From Clostridium algidicarnis DSM 15099 (lineage in GTDB: Bacteria > Bacillota > Clostridia > Clostridiales > Clostridiaceae): 64,000 nt of DNA. The stretch covers positions 62,001 through 126,000 of the forward strand of contig NZ_PTIS01000002.1 in the NCBI RefSeq assembly GCF_002934235.1, written 5' to 3'. The notes under the pieces are model-generated. The model was not told the origin of the DNA, made no database searches, and saw only the letters and a program-made list of their open reading frames with translations. The position numbers and the translations under genes are program-made. Of the stretch, positions 6,812 through 15,474 are shown piece after piece (position 1 is the stretch's first letter; each line of letters opens with the position of its first letter).

Positions 6812-8197
6812 TTGTCTAACGCAGAACATATATTACAATGTTTATTAGAAAATTTAGATGAAGGAATTCATATAGTAGACTCTGATGGAAGGACTATATA
6901 TTATAATAGTGTTATGAGCAAGGTTGAAGGAATAGATCCAAGGAAGGTTTTAGGAAAAAAGGTAAACGAATATTTAAAAGAGGTAAAAGATCATGACTCT
7001 ACCATAATGAGGGCGCTAAAAAACGGTGAAAAGATTGTAGATTTGATACAACATTATGATAGTGGTCATAAGAAAAAGGTCACAACTATAAATACAACAA
7101 TACCTGTAATTGTAGATAATAAAATTATTTGTGTAATGGAAATAGCAAAAGATACAACTCAATTAGAAGAACTTACAGAAAAAATATATAGACTACAAAA
7201 CTTAGAAGAAAATAATATAAAGCACTATAGCTTTGAAGATATATACGGAAATAACGCGGCTATGAAAGATGCAATAGAAAAGGCTAAAAAATCTAGTAAA
7301 TCAAATTCCACTGTGCTAATATATGCAGAAACTGGGGCAGGTAAAGAAGTATTTTCTCAGAGTATTCATTATGGTAGTTTAAGAAAGAACAAGCCTTTTA
7401 TAGCTATAAATTGTGCAGCTATACCTGGAACATTACTTGAAGGTATGCTTTTTGGTACAGAAAAAGGTGGATTTACGGGGGCTGAAAATAAAAAGGGGCT
7501 ATTTGAAGAGGCTAATCATGGTACTATATTGCTAGACGAGGTTAACTCCTTAGAACCATATCTTCAATCTAAACTTTTAAGAGTACTTCAAGAGGAAAAG
7601 GTAAGACCTATTGGAAGTAATAAGACTATAGATATTGATGTTAGAATAATAGCCACAATAAATGAAGAACCGGAAAAGCTTATAGAAAGTGGAAAACTTA
7701 GAAAAGACTTTTATTATAGGTTAAGTGTAATTAGGATAAATATACCTCCTCTAAGACAAAGAAAAGAGGATATACCTATATTTATAGAAAAGTTAATTTT
7801 AAAATATAACAAGATTTTAAATAAGAATATAAGAGGAATAGATGAAGATATGATAAACAAGCTCTTAAAATACAATTGGCCAGGCAACATAAGAGAGCTT
7901 AAAAATGTAATAGAGTCTGCTATAAATATGGCGGAATATAATTCAATTCTTACACAAAAGCACTTCGATAATAGAATAATAAATAAAGATTCAAAGGATA
8001 CTGATAATGATATTTCTCACGCCACATCTAAAGAAGAGGGTAGATTTAATCTAGAAGAACACATATCTAATATTGAAAAACAAATAATAAATAAGGTGTT
8101 ATCTGAAAATAATAATAACATAAGTAAAAGTGCAAAAAAACTAAGTATTTCAAGGCAAACCCTTCAATATAAGATAAAAAAGTATAATATTAATTAA
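6812..8197 (+). CDS. Sigma-54-dependent transcriptional activator (RocR-like), PAS-AAA-Fis
   Basis: 461 residues, TTG start 8 bases after AGAGGAGG. A PAS domain (about 10-115, containing IHIVDSDGRTIYYNS) is followed by an AAA+ domain (about 145-380) and a Fis-type helix-turn-helix at the C-terminus (SKSAKKLSISRQTLQYKIKK). Walker A is AETGAGKE and Walker B is GTILLDEV. The sigma-54 contact loop reads GGFTGA instead of GAFTGA. Such activators drive arginine/ornithine catabolic operons (RocR in Bacillus). A -24/-12 promoter and paired repeats lie between it and the ornithine genes, so it is probably their activator. The ligand sensed by the PAS domain is unknown. Confidence 0.92.
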   Translation: MSNAEHILQCLLENLDEGIHIVDSDGRTIYYNSVMSKVEGIDPRKVLGKKVNEYLKEVKDHDSTIMRALKNGEKIVDLIQHYDSGHKKKVTTINTTIPVIVDNKIICVMEIAKDTTQLEELTEKIYRLQNLEENNIKHYSFEDIYGNNAAMKDAIEKAKKSSKSNSTVLIYAETGAGKEVFSQSIHYGSLRKNKPFIAINCAAIPGTLLEGMLFGTEKGGFTGAENKKGLFEEANHGTILLDEVNSLEPYLQSKLLRVLQEEKVRPIGSNKTIDIDVRIIATINEEPEKLIESGKLRKDFYYRLSVIRINIPPLRQRKEDIPIFIEKLILKYNKILNKNIRGIDEDMINKLLKYNWPGNIRELKNVIESAINMAEYNSILTQKHFDNRIINKDSKDTDNDISHATSKEEGRFNLEEHISNIEKQIINKVLSENNNNISKSAKKLSISRQTLQYKIKKYNIN

Positions 8198-8232
8198 AGT
8201 ATATTATGTCAAAAGTTAAAGTATAATCTACA

Positions 8233-8268
8233 TGCAGAAAAATTTGCTTTATGTGCAAAAAAAAATGC
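8233..8268 (+). promoter_or_regulatory. Two phased direct repeats, candidate enhancer (UAS) sites
   Basis: TGCAGAAAAATTTGC (8233-8247) and TGCAAAAAAAAATGC (8254-8268) share the pattern TGCAnAAAAAnnTGC and start 21 bp apart, two helical turns. They lie about 150 bp upstream of the sigma-54 promoter, a usual position for bound activator oligomers. Confidence 0.5.
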
Positions 8269-8346
8269 AGCTGATATACAAGGCTAAATATACAGAATGT
8301 TAAGAAAAAGGAAGCGTAACAAATAAGTAATAGCAAAAAAATATGC

Positions 8347-8398
8347 AAGTAAAGACACCTGTATTTAGGAAATGGCCTAGATACAGGTGTCTTTACTT
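8347..8398 (+). repeat. 23-bp hairpin abutting the sigma-54 promoter
   Basis: An 18-bp perfect inverted repeat (8347-8364 with 8381-8398) continues inwards by a T-G pair and TAGG/CCTA, making 23 pairs around a 6-nt loop. The right arm runs into the -24 element, sharing its first two T residues. It is not followed by a T run. Confidence 0.7.
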
Positions 8399-8413
8399 GG
8401 TACAAGAATTGCT
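8397..8413 (+). promoter_or_regulatory. Sigma-54 (-24/-12) promoter of the ornithine operon
   Basis: TTGGTACAAGAATTGCT matches the sigma-54 consensus YTGGCACnnnnnTTGCW apart from C to T in the -24 box. GG (8399-8400) and GC (8411-8412) are separated by exactly 10 bases. It lies 67 bases before the ortA start and just after a sigma-54 activator gene. Confidence 0.85.
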
Positions 8414-8479
8414 ATAGTAAATTAAATGGACTAATAAAGTATTTAAAGCTTAAAATATAAAATATGGCAGGTGAAAGAT

Positions 8480-8767
8480 ATGATAAAAAAGGGAACCTGG
8501 GTTGAAATTGAAGAAGTGGTTTTAGAAGTTAAAGATAGGGCTAGTAATATACCAATTGAAACTAAAGTTACTCCCCTTAAGTGCTGGATACGGGGTAATT
8601 GCATGGAGAATTGTGTACTAGGTGAATATGTAGAAGTTAAAACTAATATAGGAAGAATTGCTAAGGGGATAGTTGTAGAGGTAGAGCCAGGATATTATCA
8701 CACCTTTGGTAAGTATGTAAGTGAGATATCTAACATAGGAATTCAAGCAAAAGAGATGATTAAATAA
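8480..8767 (+). CDS. ortA: 2-amino-4-oxopentanoate thiolase, small subunit
   Basis: 95 residues from ATG 8480, which has GGCAGGTGA 7 bases before it; a GTG at 8471 is in frame but lies inside that ribosome site. The small beta-rich protein begins KKGTWVEIEEVVLEV and contains CWIRGNC..NC. Its size and position directly before the PLP subunit match OrtA of Clostridium sticklandii. OrtA and OrtB together cleave 2-amino-4-oxopentanoate with CoA to acetyl-CoA and D-alanine, the last step of oxidative ornithine breakdown. It is the first gene after the sigma-54 promoter. Confidence 0.85.
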   Translation: MIKKGTWVEIEEVVLEVKDRASNIPIETKVTPLKCWIRGNCMENCVLGEYVEVKTNIGRIAKGIVVEVEPGYYHTFGKYVSEISNIGIQAKEMIK

Positions 8768-8858
8768 AATATAATGAGTGAACATATTAATAAATGTAGT
8801 GTGGTCTCATTTTAATTTGAAAGTCAATAATATTTTTAAAGGGGGCATAAGTATACAG

Positions 8859-10271
8859 ATGAATAAATATGAAGAGCTTATGGAACGAAAAAATGAAATA
8901 ATGCTTAAATCTGTAGGAATTAATTTTGAAAAATATGAAACTGGAAATCTTTCCTTTGATTATGAAGGCCTAATGGAAGATGTAGGATATTCATTAAATG
9001 AAGTTAGGGATATACAAAGGGAAGTTGGGGTTGGAAACACACCTTTACTAGAACTTAAAAATATAACAAAACTTGCTAGAAAGTGTTCTAAAACTGGAAA
9101 GGCAGCTAGAATATTTGTAAAAGATGAAAGTTGTAATCCTTCTGGGAGCTTTAAGGATAGAAGGGCATCAATATCTGTATATGATGCAATGAAAAGAGGA
9201 TACAAGGGTGTAGGAGCTGCAACTTCAGGAAACTATGGAGCGGCGGTGGCATCTCAAGCTAATATGAGGGGACTTAAATGCATAATAGCTAATGAGTGTT
9301 ACGACTCAAGAAAAGTTGGACAACCTGAAATATTAGAAAAGGGCAGAAAGTGTGAAGGCTATGGAGCGGAAGTTATTAGACTTACTGTAGGTCCAGAATT
9401 ATTTTATGCTTATTTAAAAATACTGGAAGATACAGGCTATTATAATGCATCATTATATTCTTCCTACGGGATAGCAGGTATAGAAACCTTAGGAGATGAA
9501 ATAGCAAAAGAATGTAATGAAAGGTTTGGTAAGTACCCAGAAGCTGTTATAGCAACTCATGCAGGTGGCGGAAATGTAACAGGTACTGCAAGAGGTCTTA
9601 TTAAGGCAGGAGCCTTAAATACTAAGATAATAGGGGCGTCCGTGGATCTTTCAGGTCTTCACATGGCTTCAGATATAGATTTCAATAAAAAATCCTTCAC
9701 CACAGGTCATACAGGGTTTGGTATTCCATTTATCACATATCCAGATAGGTCAGACGTTCCAAGAAGTGCTGCAAGACCATTAAGATATCTAGATAGATAC
9801 GTTACTATAACTCAAGGAGAAGTATTTTGGATGACTGAAATACTGGCTCAAATTGAAGGTCTTGAAAGAGGGCCTGCAGGTAACACATCTCTTTCAGCTG
9901 CCTTTTCCATAAGTCAAGAATATGAGGATGACGCTATAATAATTGTTCAAGAAACTGAATATACAGGAGCTGGTAAACACTTAATACCCCAACTTAATTT
10001 TGCAAAGGAAAATGGAATTAAGGTTTTTCTTGGTGATCCAAAAGAGCAAGTTCCAGGGGAAAATATAGTTATACCTTCCAGTCCATTTTTAGTATCGGTT
10101 AAAGATGTAGATATGGATAATATGAGAAATTCTTATATAAAAAATATGATTAAAAGGCTAGGAAAAGATCAGGTAAGAGAAATTGATATAGAATTTTTAT
10201 CTAAGGAAACTAAGATGTCAAAAAGTGAAGTATCAGAAATATTAAGATCCCACAACATTGAAATAGATTAG
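8859..10271 (+). CDS. ortB: 2-amino-4-oxopentanoate thiolase, PLP-binding large subunit
   Basis: 470 residues from ATG 8859; AAAGGGGG lies 13 bases upstream, a little far, and no better start is in frame. The fold is that of PLP type II (threonine synthase-like): NPSGSFKDRRAS contains the Schiff-base lysine, GAATSGNYGAAVA the substrate loop, and ATHAGGGNVTGTA the phosphate-binding glycine loop. Fold plus position between ortA and oraS identifies OrtB, which forms the thiolase with OrtA. In isolation the protein would be labelled threonine synthase or cysteate synthase-like; context excludes this. Confidence 0.88.
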   Translation: MNKYEELMERKNEIMLKSVGINFEKYETGNLSFDYEGLMEDVGYSLNEVRDIQREVGVGNTPLLELKNITKLARKCSKTGKAARIFVKDESCNPSGSFKDRRASISVYDAMKRGYKGVGAATSGNYGAAVASQANMRGLKCIIANECYDSRKVGQPEILEKGRKCEGYGAEVIRLTVGPELFYAYLKILEDTGYYNASLYSSYGIAGIETLGDEIAKECNERFGKYPEAVIATHAGGGNVTGTARGLIKAGALNTKIIGASVDLSGLHMASDIDFNKKSFTTGHTGFGIPFITYPDRSDVPRSAARPLRYLDRYVTITQGEVFWMTEILAQIEGLERGPAGNTSLSAAFSISQEYEDDAIIIVQETEYTGAGKHLIPQLNFAKENGIKVFLGDPKEQVPGENIVIPSSPFLVSVKDVDMDNMRNSYIKNMIKRLGKDQVREIDIEFLSKETKMSKSEVSEILRSHNIEID

Positions 10272-10281
10272 GAGGATTAGA

Positions 10282-10647
10282 ATGAAAAGAGAAAACGATT
10301 TCAAAGAAAGAAGAGAACACTTAAAGGAGTTAAACAATGATGAGTTATACGAAAGGTTCTGGAGTCTTACAGAAGAGATAGTTAAACCTATGGTAGAACT
10401 TGGACATGATTATACATCCCCTGCTATTGAACGATCTGTGCTTTTAAGGATGGGATTTTCAAGTATTGAAGCAAAACCTATAATTGACTATGGTACAAAG
10501 TGGAATCTTCTGTCAAAAGGAATAGGAAATGTAGTTTTAACCTATGGAAGGCTTCGGGATATTCCTTATCTTAAGGCAGGAGAAGAGCTATCTAAAGGCA
10601 TAGGGTGGGATATGGTTTTAAAAGAGATGAAGGGAGGGGAGAGATAA
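10282..10647 (+). CDS. oraS: D-ornithine 4,5-aminomutase, S subunit
   Basis: 121 residues, the length of known OraS. The charged helical protein begins MKRENDFKERREHLKEL. OraS forms an alpha2-beta2 complex with OraE and is needed for activity. ATG follows GGAGGATTAG, 10 bases after the ortB stop. Its own stop overlaps the start of oraE by one base (TAATG), indicating translational coupling of the two subunits. Confidence 0.9.
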   Translation: MKRENDFKERREHLKELNNDELYERFWSLTEEIVKPMVELGHDYTSPAIERSVLLRMGFSSIEAKPIIDYGTKWNLLSKGIGNVVLTYGRLRDIPYLKAGEELSKGIGWDMVLKEMKGGER

Positions 10648-12851
10648 TGGTAGAAAGGGTAGAAGAAAATAAAAAGCTTAATATTGAAGAAATCTTAAAG
10701 GATTTAGATAAATATGAGCCAAAGTGGAGAGGATGGCATTGGAGAGAAGAAGTAGAGTATGGAAAGGTTGGAGAGTTTAATTACAAAGAAATATCAGCTC
10801 CTTTGAAAAAAAGTCATCCACTTCCAGCTGCAAGAAGTTTTGAAGGTATAGATCCACAACCAAGGGCTGTTATTACAACAGAAATTGCTTCAGGTAGGTT
10901 TGAAGATGATATAAGAAGAATGAGAATGGCTGCTTGGCATGGTGCAGATCATTTAATGGTTATAAGAACTGCAGGACAAAGCCATTTTGATGGATTAATA
11001 GAAGGAAGTCCAGAAGGCATAGGTGGCGTACCTATTACAAGAAAGGAAATTCGAGCTACAAGAAAAGCCATAGATTTAATAGAAGAAGAAGTGGGAAGAA
11101 AAATTAATTTTCACTCTTATGTATCTGGTGTAGCTGGACCTGATGTAGCCGTTATGTTTGCAGAAGAAGGGGTTAACGGAGCTCATCAAGACCCTCAATA
11201 CAATGTGCTTTATAGAAATATAAATATGTTTAGATCCTTTGTAGATGCTGCAACAGCAAAGCATATAATGGCTTCTGTAGATATGCTTCAAATAGATGGA
11301 GCTCATAATGCCAATGCTACAGCTATGAAGGGATATAACGTAATGCCAGAACTGATGGTTCAACACGCTATAAACTCAAAGTTTTCAGAAATGGTTGGAA
11401 TAAAACCAGAAAATATAGCACTTTCAACAGTGCCACCAACCTCTGCGCCAGCTCCTTGTATGAGATACGATCTGCCTTATGCAGTAGCACTTAGACAGTT
11501 CTTTAAAAAATATAAAATGAGAGCTCAAATGAATACTAAATATATAGAATCCTGTGAAAGAGAAGCAACAGTTGGACATACCTTAAACCTTTTAATATCA
11601 GAGCTAACATCAGTGGATATTCAAAGTACAATAACCCCTGATGAAGGAAGAAATGTGCCTTGGCATTATAATAATATTCATGCAATAAATACAGCTAAGC
11701 AAGCATTTTTAGGTATGGACGGTCTAATGGAAATGATAGAGCTTAAAGAAACAGGATATTTACCAGAAAAGGTAAGAGAGATACAAGAAAGAGCTATTTT
11801 ATTTCTTGAAGAAATAATTGAATGTGGAGGATACTTTAAAGCAGTAGATGCAGGCTTTTTTATAGATTCAGGAGAATATCCTGAAAGAAATGGTGATGGT
11901 ATTTCAAGGAAGATGGATGGTGGAGATGCAGTTAATACCATAATAAAAAGAGACAAGGATTACTTTGCACCGGTTTGCGGACAATTTGGATATAATAATG
12001 TGCCACAGCAATATAAAAAGCCCTGTGATGCTATAGATGAATGTACTTTATGTAATCATTCAAAGATTAAATATATAGATGAATTAGATGATAAAGATAA
12101 TGCTAAAGAGAGAATGGAGAAAGTTAAAGAGGATGGCACAGTAGTTCCGGAAGTTCAATGGTCTAAAGATGGATATGTAAAAATAACATTATGTATTCCA
12201 GAAAATGAACAAATAAGTGAAGCGGCAGCTATTGAAATGGGTAGAAGGATGAACTTAAAGGATGTGGAGATTCTTCATAAACAAGTACTTCAAAGCTCAG
12301 AGGGAACACTTATAGAAATTAAAGGAGTCTGTGATTTTGAACCAGTGAAGCGTAATGAATTAATTCTTCCAAAAAGGAGAAAGACACTTTCAAATGGGGT
12401 TATGAAAGATTATGTTAAGACGCATCCAGTAAAGATTGTAGCAGCCACAGTAGGAGAGGATGAACATTCTGTAGGGCTAAGAGAGGTTATAGATATTAAA
12501 CATGGTGGGGTTGAAAGATTTGGTGTAGAAGCTATCTATCTTGGAACTTCTTGCCCTATAGATAAATTAGTAGAGGCAGCTATAGAATCGAAAGCTGAAG
12601 CCATATTGTGTAGCACCATAATTACTCATAACGATGTTCATATTAAAAATATGAAAAAACTTAATGATCTTTGTATTGAAAAGGGTGTAAGAGATAAGCT
12701 GATACTTGTTTCAGGGGGGACTCAGGTTACAGATGAAATAGCAAGAGCTAACGGAATGGATGTTGGATTTGGAAGAGGATCAAATGGAACGGATGTAGCA
12801 TCTTTTATAATTAAAAAGTTAATGGGTGAAGATGTAGATAAAGATGAATAA
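10647..12851 (+). CDS. oraE: D-ornithine 4,5-aminomutase, E subunit (adenosylcobalamin and PLP)
   Basis: 734 residues from ATG 10647, preceded by GGGAGGGGAGAG; the frame runs upstream into oraS but this start is clearly favoured. The N-terminal two-thirds is a TIM-barrel-like domain for PLP and substrate. The C-terminal Rossmann domain carries the base-off B12 motif in GEDEHSVG (Asp-x-His-x-x-Gly) and a GTSCP loop. The enzyme moves the terminal amino group of D-ornithine to C4, giving 2,4-diaminopentanoate. It needs the racemase (orr) upstream in the pathway and Ord downstream. Confidence 0.95.
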   Translation: MVERVEENKKLNIEEILKDLDKYEPKWRGWHWREEVEYGKVGEFNYKEISAPLKKSHPLPAARSFEGIDPQPRAVITTEIASGRFEDDIRRMRMAAWHGADHLMVIRTAGQSHFDGLIEGSPEGIGGVPITRKEIRATRKAIDLIEEEVGRKINFHSYVSGVAGPDVAVMFAEEGVNGAHQDPQYNVLYRNINMFRSFVDAATAKHIMASVDMLQIDGAHNANATAMKGYNVMPELMVQHAINSKFSEMVGIKPENIALSTVPPTSAPAPCMRYDLPYAVALRQFFKKYKMRAQMNTKYIESCEREATVGHTLNLLISELTSVDIQSTITPDEGRNVPWHYNNIHAINTAKQAFLGMDGLMEMIELKETGYLPEKVREIQERAILFLEEIIECGGYFKAVDAGFFIDSGEYPERNGDGISRKMDGGDAVNTIIKRDKDYFAPVCGQFGYNNVPQQYKKPCDAIDECTLCNHSKIKYIDELDDKDNAKERMEKVKEDGTVVPEVQWSKDGYVKITLCIPENEQISEAAAIEMGRRMNLKDVEILHKQVLQSSEGTLIEIKGVCDFEPVKRNELILPKRRKTLSNGVMKDYVKTHPVKIVAATVGEDEHSVGLREVIDIKHGGVERFGVEAIYLGTSCPIDKLVEAAIESKAEAILCSTIITHNDVHIKNMKKLNDLCIEKGVRDKLILVSGGTQVTDEIARANGMDVGFGRGSNGTDVASFIIKKLMGEDVDKDE

Positions 12852-12877
12852 AGTTTACTTAAAATGGAGGTGTTATT

Positions 12878-14245
12878 TTGAAGGTTGATTATATAGTTGC
12901 TGAAATAGGTAGCACCACTACTTTAGTTACAGCTTTAAATGTAAAAAGGGATAATGAAGGTAAGGTCTATGTAGAGATTCCATTTCAAGGAGAAAGTTGT
13001 ACTACGGTTTTAGATGGAGATGTTACCATTGGTCTTAAAGATGCAATAAAGCATATTGAAAGAGAAATAAAAGATACATTAACATGGGATAAAATTATAG
13101 CTACAAGCAGTGCAGCTGGAGGACTTAAAATAACTGTACATGGACTTATGGAACAGATGACAGTTAAGGCGGCAAGAGAAGCAGCTCTAGGTGCTGGAGG
13201 AATAATTAAAATGGTTACCTCAGGTAAGATGAGAAAAAGTGATCTAAAAGCTATAAGAGATATAGATCCCAATATGATAATAATTGCAGGAGGAACAGAC
13301 TATGGTGAAAGAGAAACAGCACTTTATAATGCTGAACTTATAGGTAAAGAAAACTTTAATAAACCCATAGTGTACTGTGGAAATATAGAAAATAGGGAAG
13401 AGATAAAAGAAATATTAAAGCATGAAGAGCTTTATATAATTGATAATGTGTATCCAAGTATAGATGAACTTAATGTGGAGCCTGCAAGAAAAGTGATTCA
13501 ACAAGCCTTTGAAAAAAATATAATAAAGGCACCTGGAATGAGTAGGATAAAAGAAATGGTAAAGGGCAGCATAATGCCAACACCAGGAGCTGTAATGGAA
13601 AGCACAAAGATTTTATATGATATTATAGGAGATATTTTAGTTTTTGATGTAGGGGGAGCAACTACTGATGTTCACTCAGTTACTGAAGGTAGTAGTGTGG
13701 TTTTAGATATGCTTATAAATCCTGAGCCAAAGGCTAAGAGAACTGTAGAGGGAGATATCGGAATATTTATAAATAATAAAAATGTAATAGATTTAATGGA
13801 TATAAGAGATTTAGGTGGTTTAACTAAAGAATATATGAAGGAACATATAAAGGCAATACCTATAGAAAAAGAGGATATAAATGCAAGTATCATGTTAACA
13901 AAAAAAGCTATGGATATAGCTATAAATAGACATGCTGGTGTGATAAAGAGAAAGTATGGAGGGGAAAGTGGATTTATAGCTTATGGGAAAGATTTATCAA
14001 AGGTTAAATATATAGTAGGAACAGGAGGAGCATTAACTAGGATACAGGGTGGAGAAGAGTTACTAAAAGCTATACGTTACCTAAAAGACGAGGTAACAAT
14101 GCTCCCAAGAAAAGGTGCTAAGGTACTTTTAGATAGAGATTATATTATGGCTTGTGCTGGAGTTTTAAGTAAAGAAAATAAAGAGGCAGCTATAGCACTA
14201 TTAGTCCAAAGTTTAGGCATAGATGAGGATATATCAAATAGATAA
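12878..14245 (+). CDS. GlmL/MutL-family ATPase, probable aminomutase reactivase
   Basis: 455 residues, TTG start after GGAGG. Actin/hexokinase-type ATPase signatures are visible: an N-terminal VAEIGSTTTLVTA phosphate loop, DVGGATTDVHSV in the middle, and GTGGALTRI near the C-terminus. This is the GlmL/MutL family found next to glutamate mutase and other B12 carbon-skeleton or amino mutases. Position directly after oraE suggests that it keeps ornithine aminomutase active by exchanging damaged cobalamin. That role is inferred from gene neighbourhood, and the family has little biochemistry. Confidence 0.88.
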   Translation: MKVDYIVAEIGSTTTLVTALNVKRDNEGKVYVEIPFQGESCTTVLDGDVTIGLKDAIKHIEREIKDTLTWDKIIATSSAAGGLKITVHGLMEQMTVKAAREAALGAGGIIKMVTSGKMRKSDLKAIRDIDPNMIIIAGGTDYGERETALYNAELIGKENFNKPIVYCGNIENREEIKEILKHEELYIIDNVYPSIDELNVEPARKVIQQAFEKNIIKAPGMSRIKEMVKGSIMPTPGAVMESTKILYDIIGDILVFDVGGATTDVHSVTEGSSVVLDMLINPEPKAKRTVEGDIGIFINNKNVIDLMDIRDLGGLTKEYMKEHIKAIPIEKEDINASIMLTKKAMDIAINRHAGVIKRKYGGESGFIAYGKDLSKVKYIVGTGGALTRIQGGEELLKAIRYLKDEVTMLPRKGAKVLLDRDYIMACAGVLSKENKEAAIALLVQSLGIDEDISNR

Positions 14246-14320
14246 TTAATTTATAAAGTTTAAAAAATGATTTCTGATTTAACTTGATTTGATAAAAATA
14301 AATAAAAAGGGAGTAGTGTT

Positions 14321-15412
14321 ATGGGAAAAGTTTATCCTTATTTAGAAGCTGATTTATCAAAGTTAATTCATAATGTTAAAGAAATTGTATCTATATGTGA
14401 TAAAAAGGATATAAAAGTTACAGCTGTAACTAAGGTGTTCTGTGCCTATAGACCTATTGTAGAGGCTATACTTGAAGGTGGAGTTAATGAACTTGCAGAC
14501 TCTAGAATATTAAATTTAAAAAAGATGGAAGATTTAAATTGTAAAAAGACCTTGCTTAGAATTCCAATGGTAAGTGAGTGTTACGAAGTTGTTAAATATA
14601 GCGATATGAGTCTTAACTCAGAGATTGACACAATAAAAAAGTTATCAAAGGCTGCAGTAGAATTGGATAAAGTACATGATATTTTACTGATGGTAGACAT
14701 AGGTGATTTAAGAGAAGGGGTACTAGCAGAAGATGCAATAGATACAGTAAGACAAATAATAACTTTAGATAATATAAATTTAGTTGGACTTGGAACCAAT
14801 GTAACCTGTTATGGGGGATTAATTCCAGATACAGAGAATCTAGGTAAACTTATAAGCTTAAAGCATGATATAAAAAATATATTTAACTTAGATTTATCTA
14901 TTATATCCGGTGGAAATTCTAGCAGCTTATACATGGTTATAAATGACACCATTCCAAAAGAGATTAATAATCTTAGAATTGGTGAATCTATAGTACTTGG
15001 AATTGAGACAGCCTATGGTGAATTAATACCTAATTGTTATAAAAATGCCTTTATACTTAAAAGTGAAATAATCGAACTTAAGTATAAGCCTTCAGTGCCA
15101 AAGGGCAATATAGGATTAAATTCTTTTGGAGAGAAACCACAATTTGAAGATAAAGGAATAAGGAAAAGAGCCATAGTGGCACTTGGAAAACAAGATGTAA
15201 GAATAGAGGGTTTAACCCCAGTAGATGAAAATATAAGCATATTTGGAGCTAGTAGTGATCATTTAATATTAGATGTAACTGATAGTAAGGAAGACTTAAA
15301 AGTAGGTGATATAGTAGAATTTAAATTAAGCTATGGAACCTTATTATCAGCTATGACATCACCATATATAGAAAAGTCTTATAAAGATGAAAAGGTTTAT
15401 AGTTATATTTAA
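14321..15412 (+). CDS. orr: Ornithine racemase (alanine-racemase fold)
   Basis: 363 residues with ATG after AAAGGGAG. The N-terminal barrel has the PLP lysine in VTAVTKVFCA, the strand ending GLGTNVTCYG and the phosphate-binding SGGNSSSLY. The C-terminal beta domain (about 225-360) is the alanine-racemase type. Orr interconverts L- and D-ornithine, supplying the D-isomer to OraSE. Operon membership distinguishes it from alanine racemase or YhfX-type proteins. No promoter or terminator is visible between it and the preceding gene (75 bases). Confidence 0.88.
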   Translation: MGKVYPYLEADLSKLIHNVKEIVSICDKKDIKVTAVTKVFCAYRPIVEAILEGGVNELADSRILNLKKMEDLNCKKTLLRIPMVSECYEVVKYSDMSLNSEIDTIKKLSKAAVELDKVHDILLMVDIGDLREGVLAEDAIDTVRQIITLDNINLVGLGTNVTCYGGLIPDTENLGKLISLKHDIKNIFNLDLSIISGGNSSSLYMVINDTIPKEINNLRIGESIVLGIETAYGELIPNCYKNAFILKSEIIELKYKPSVPKGNIGLNSFGEKPQFEDKGIRKRAIVALGKQDVRIEGLTPVDENISIFGASSDHLILDVTDSKEDLKVGDIVEFKLSYGTLLSAMTSPYIEKSYKDEKVYSYI

Positions 15413-15474
15413 AAGATAAAATAACATTTAAAAAGAAATTATTAATTACTATGATTTTAAGGGAGAGATATATT

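Noticed and set aside
8778-8858. Upstream extension of the OrtB frame
   Set aside because: The AAAGGGGG site lies inside it, and the product length from 8859 (470) matches OrtB.
10605-10646. oraE starting inside oraS
   Set aside because: ATG 10647 directly follows GGGAGGGGAG and gives the known OraE length; the longer frame is oraS coding sequence read in another frame.
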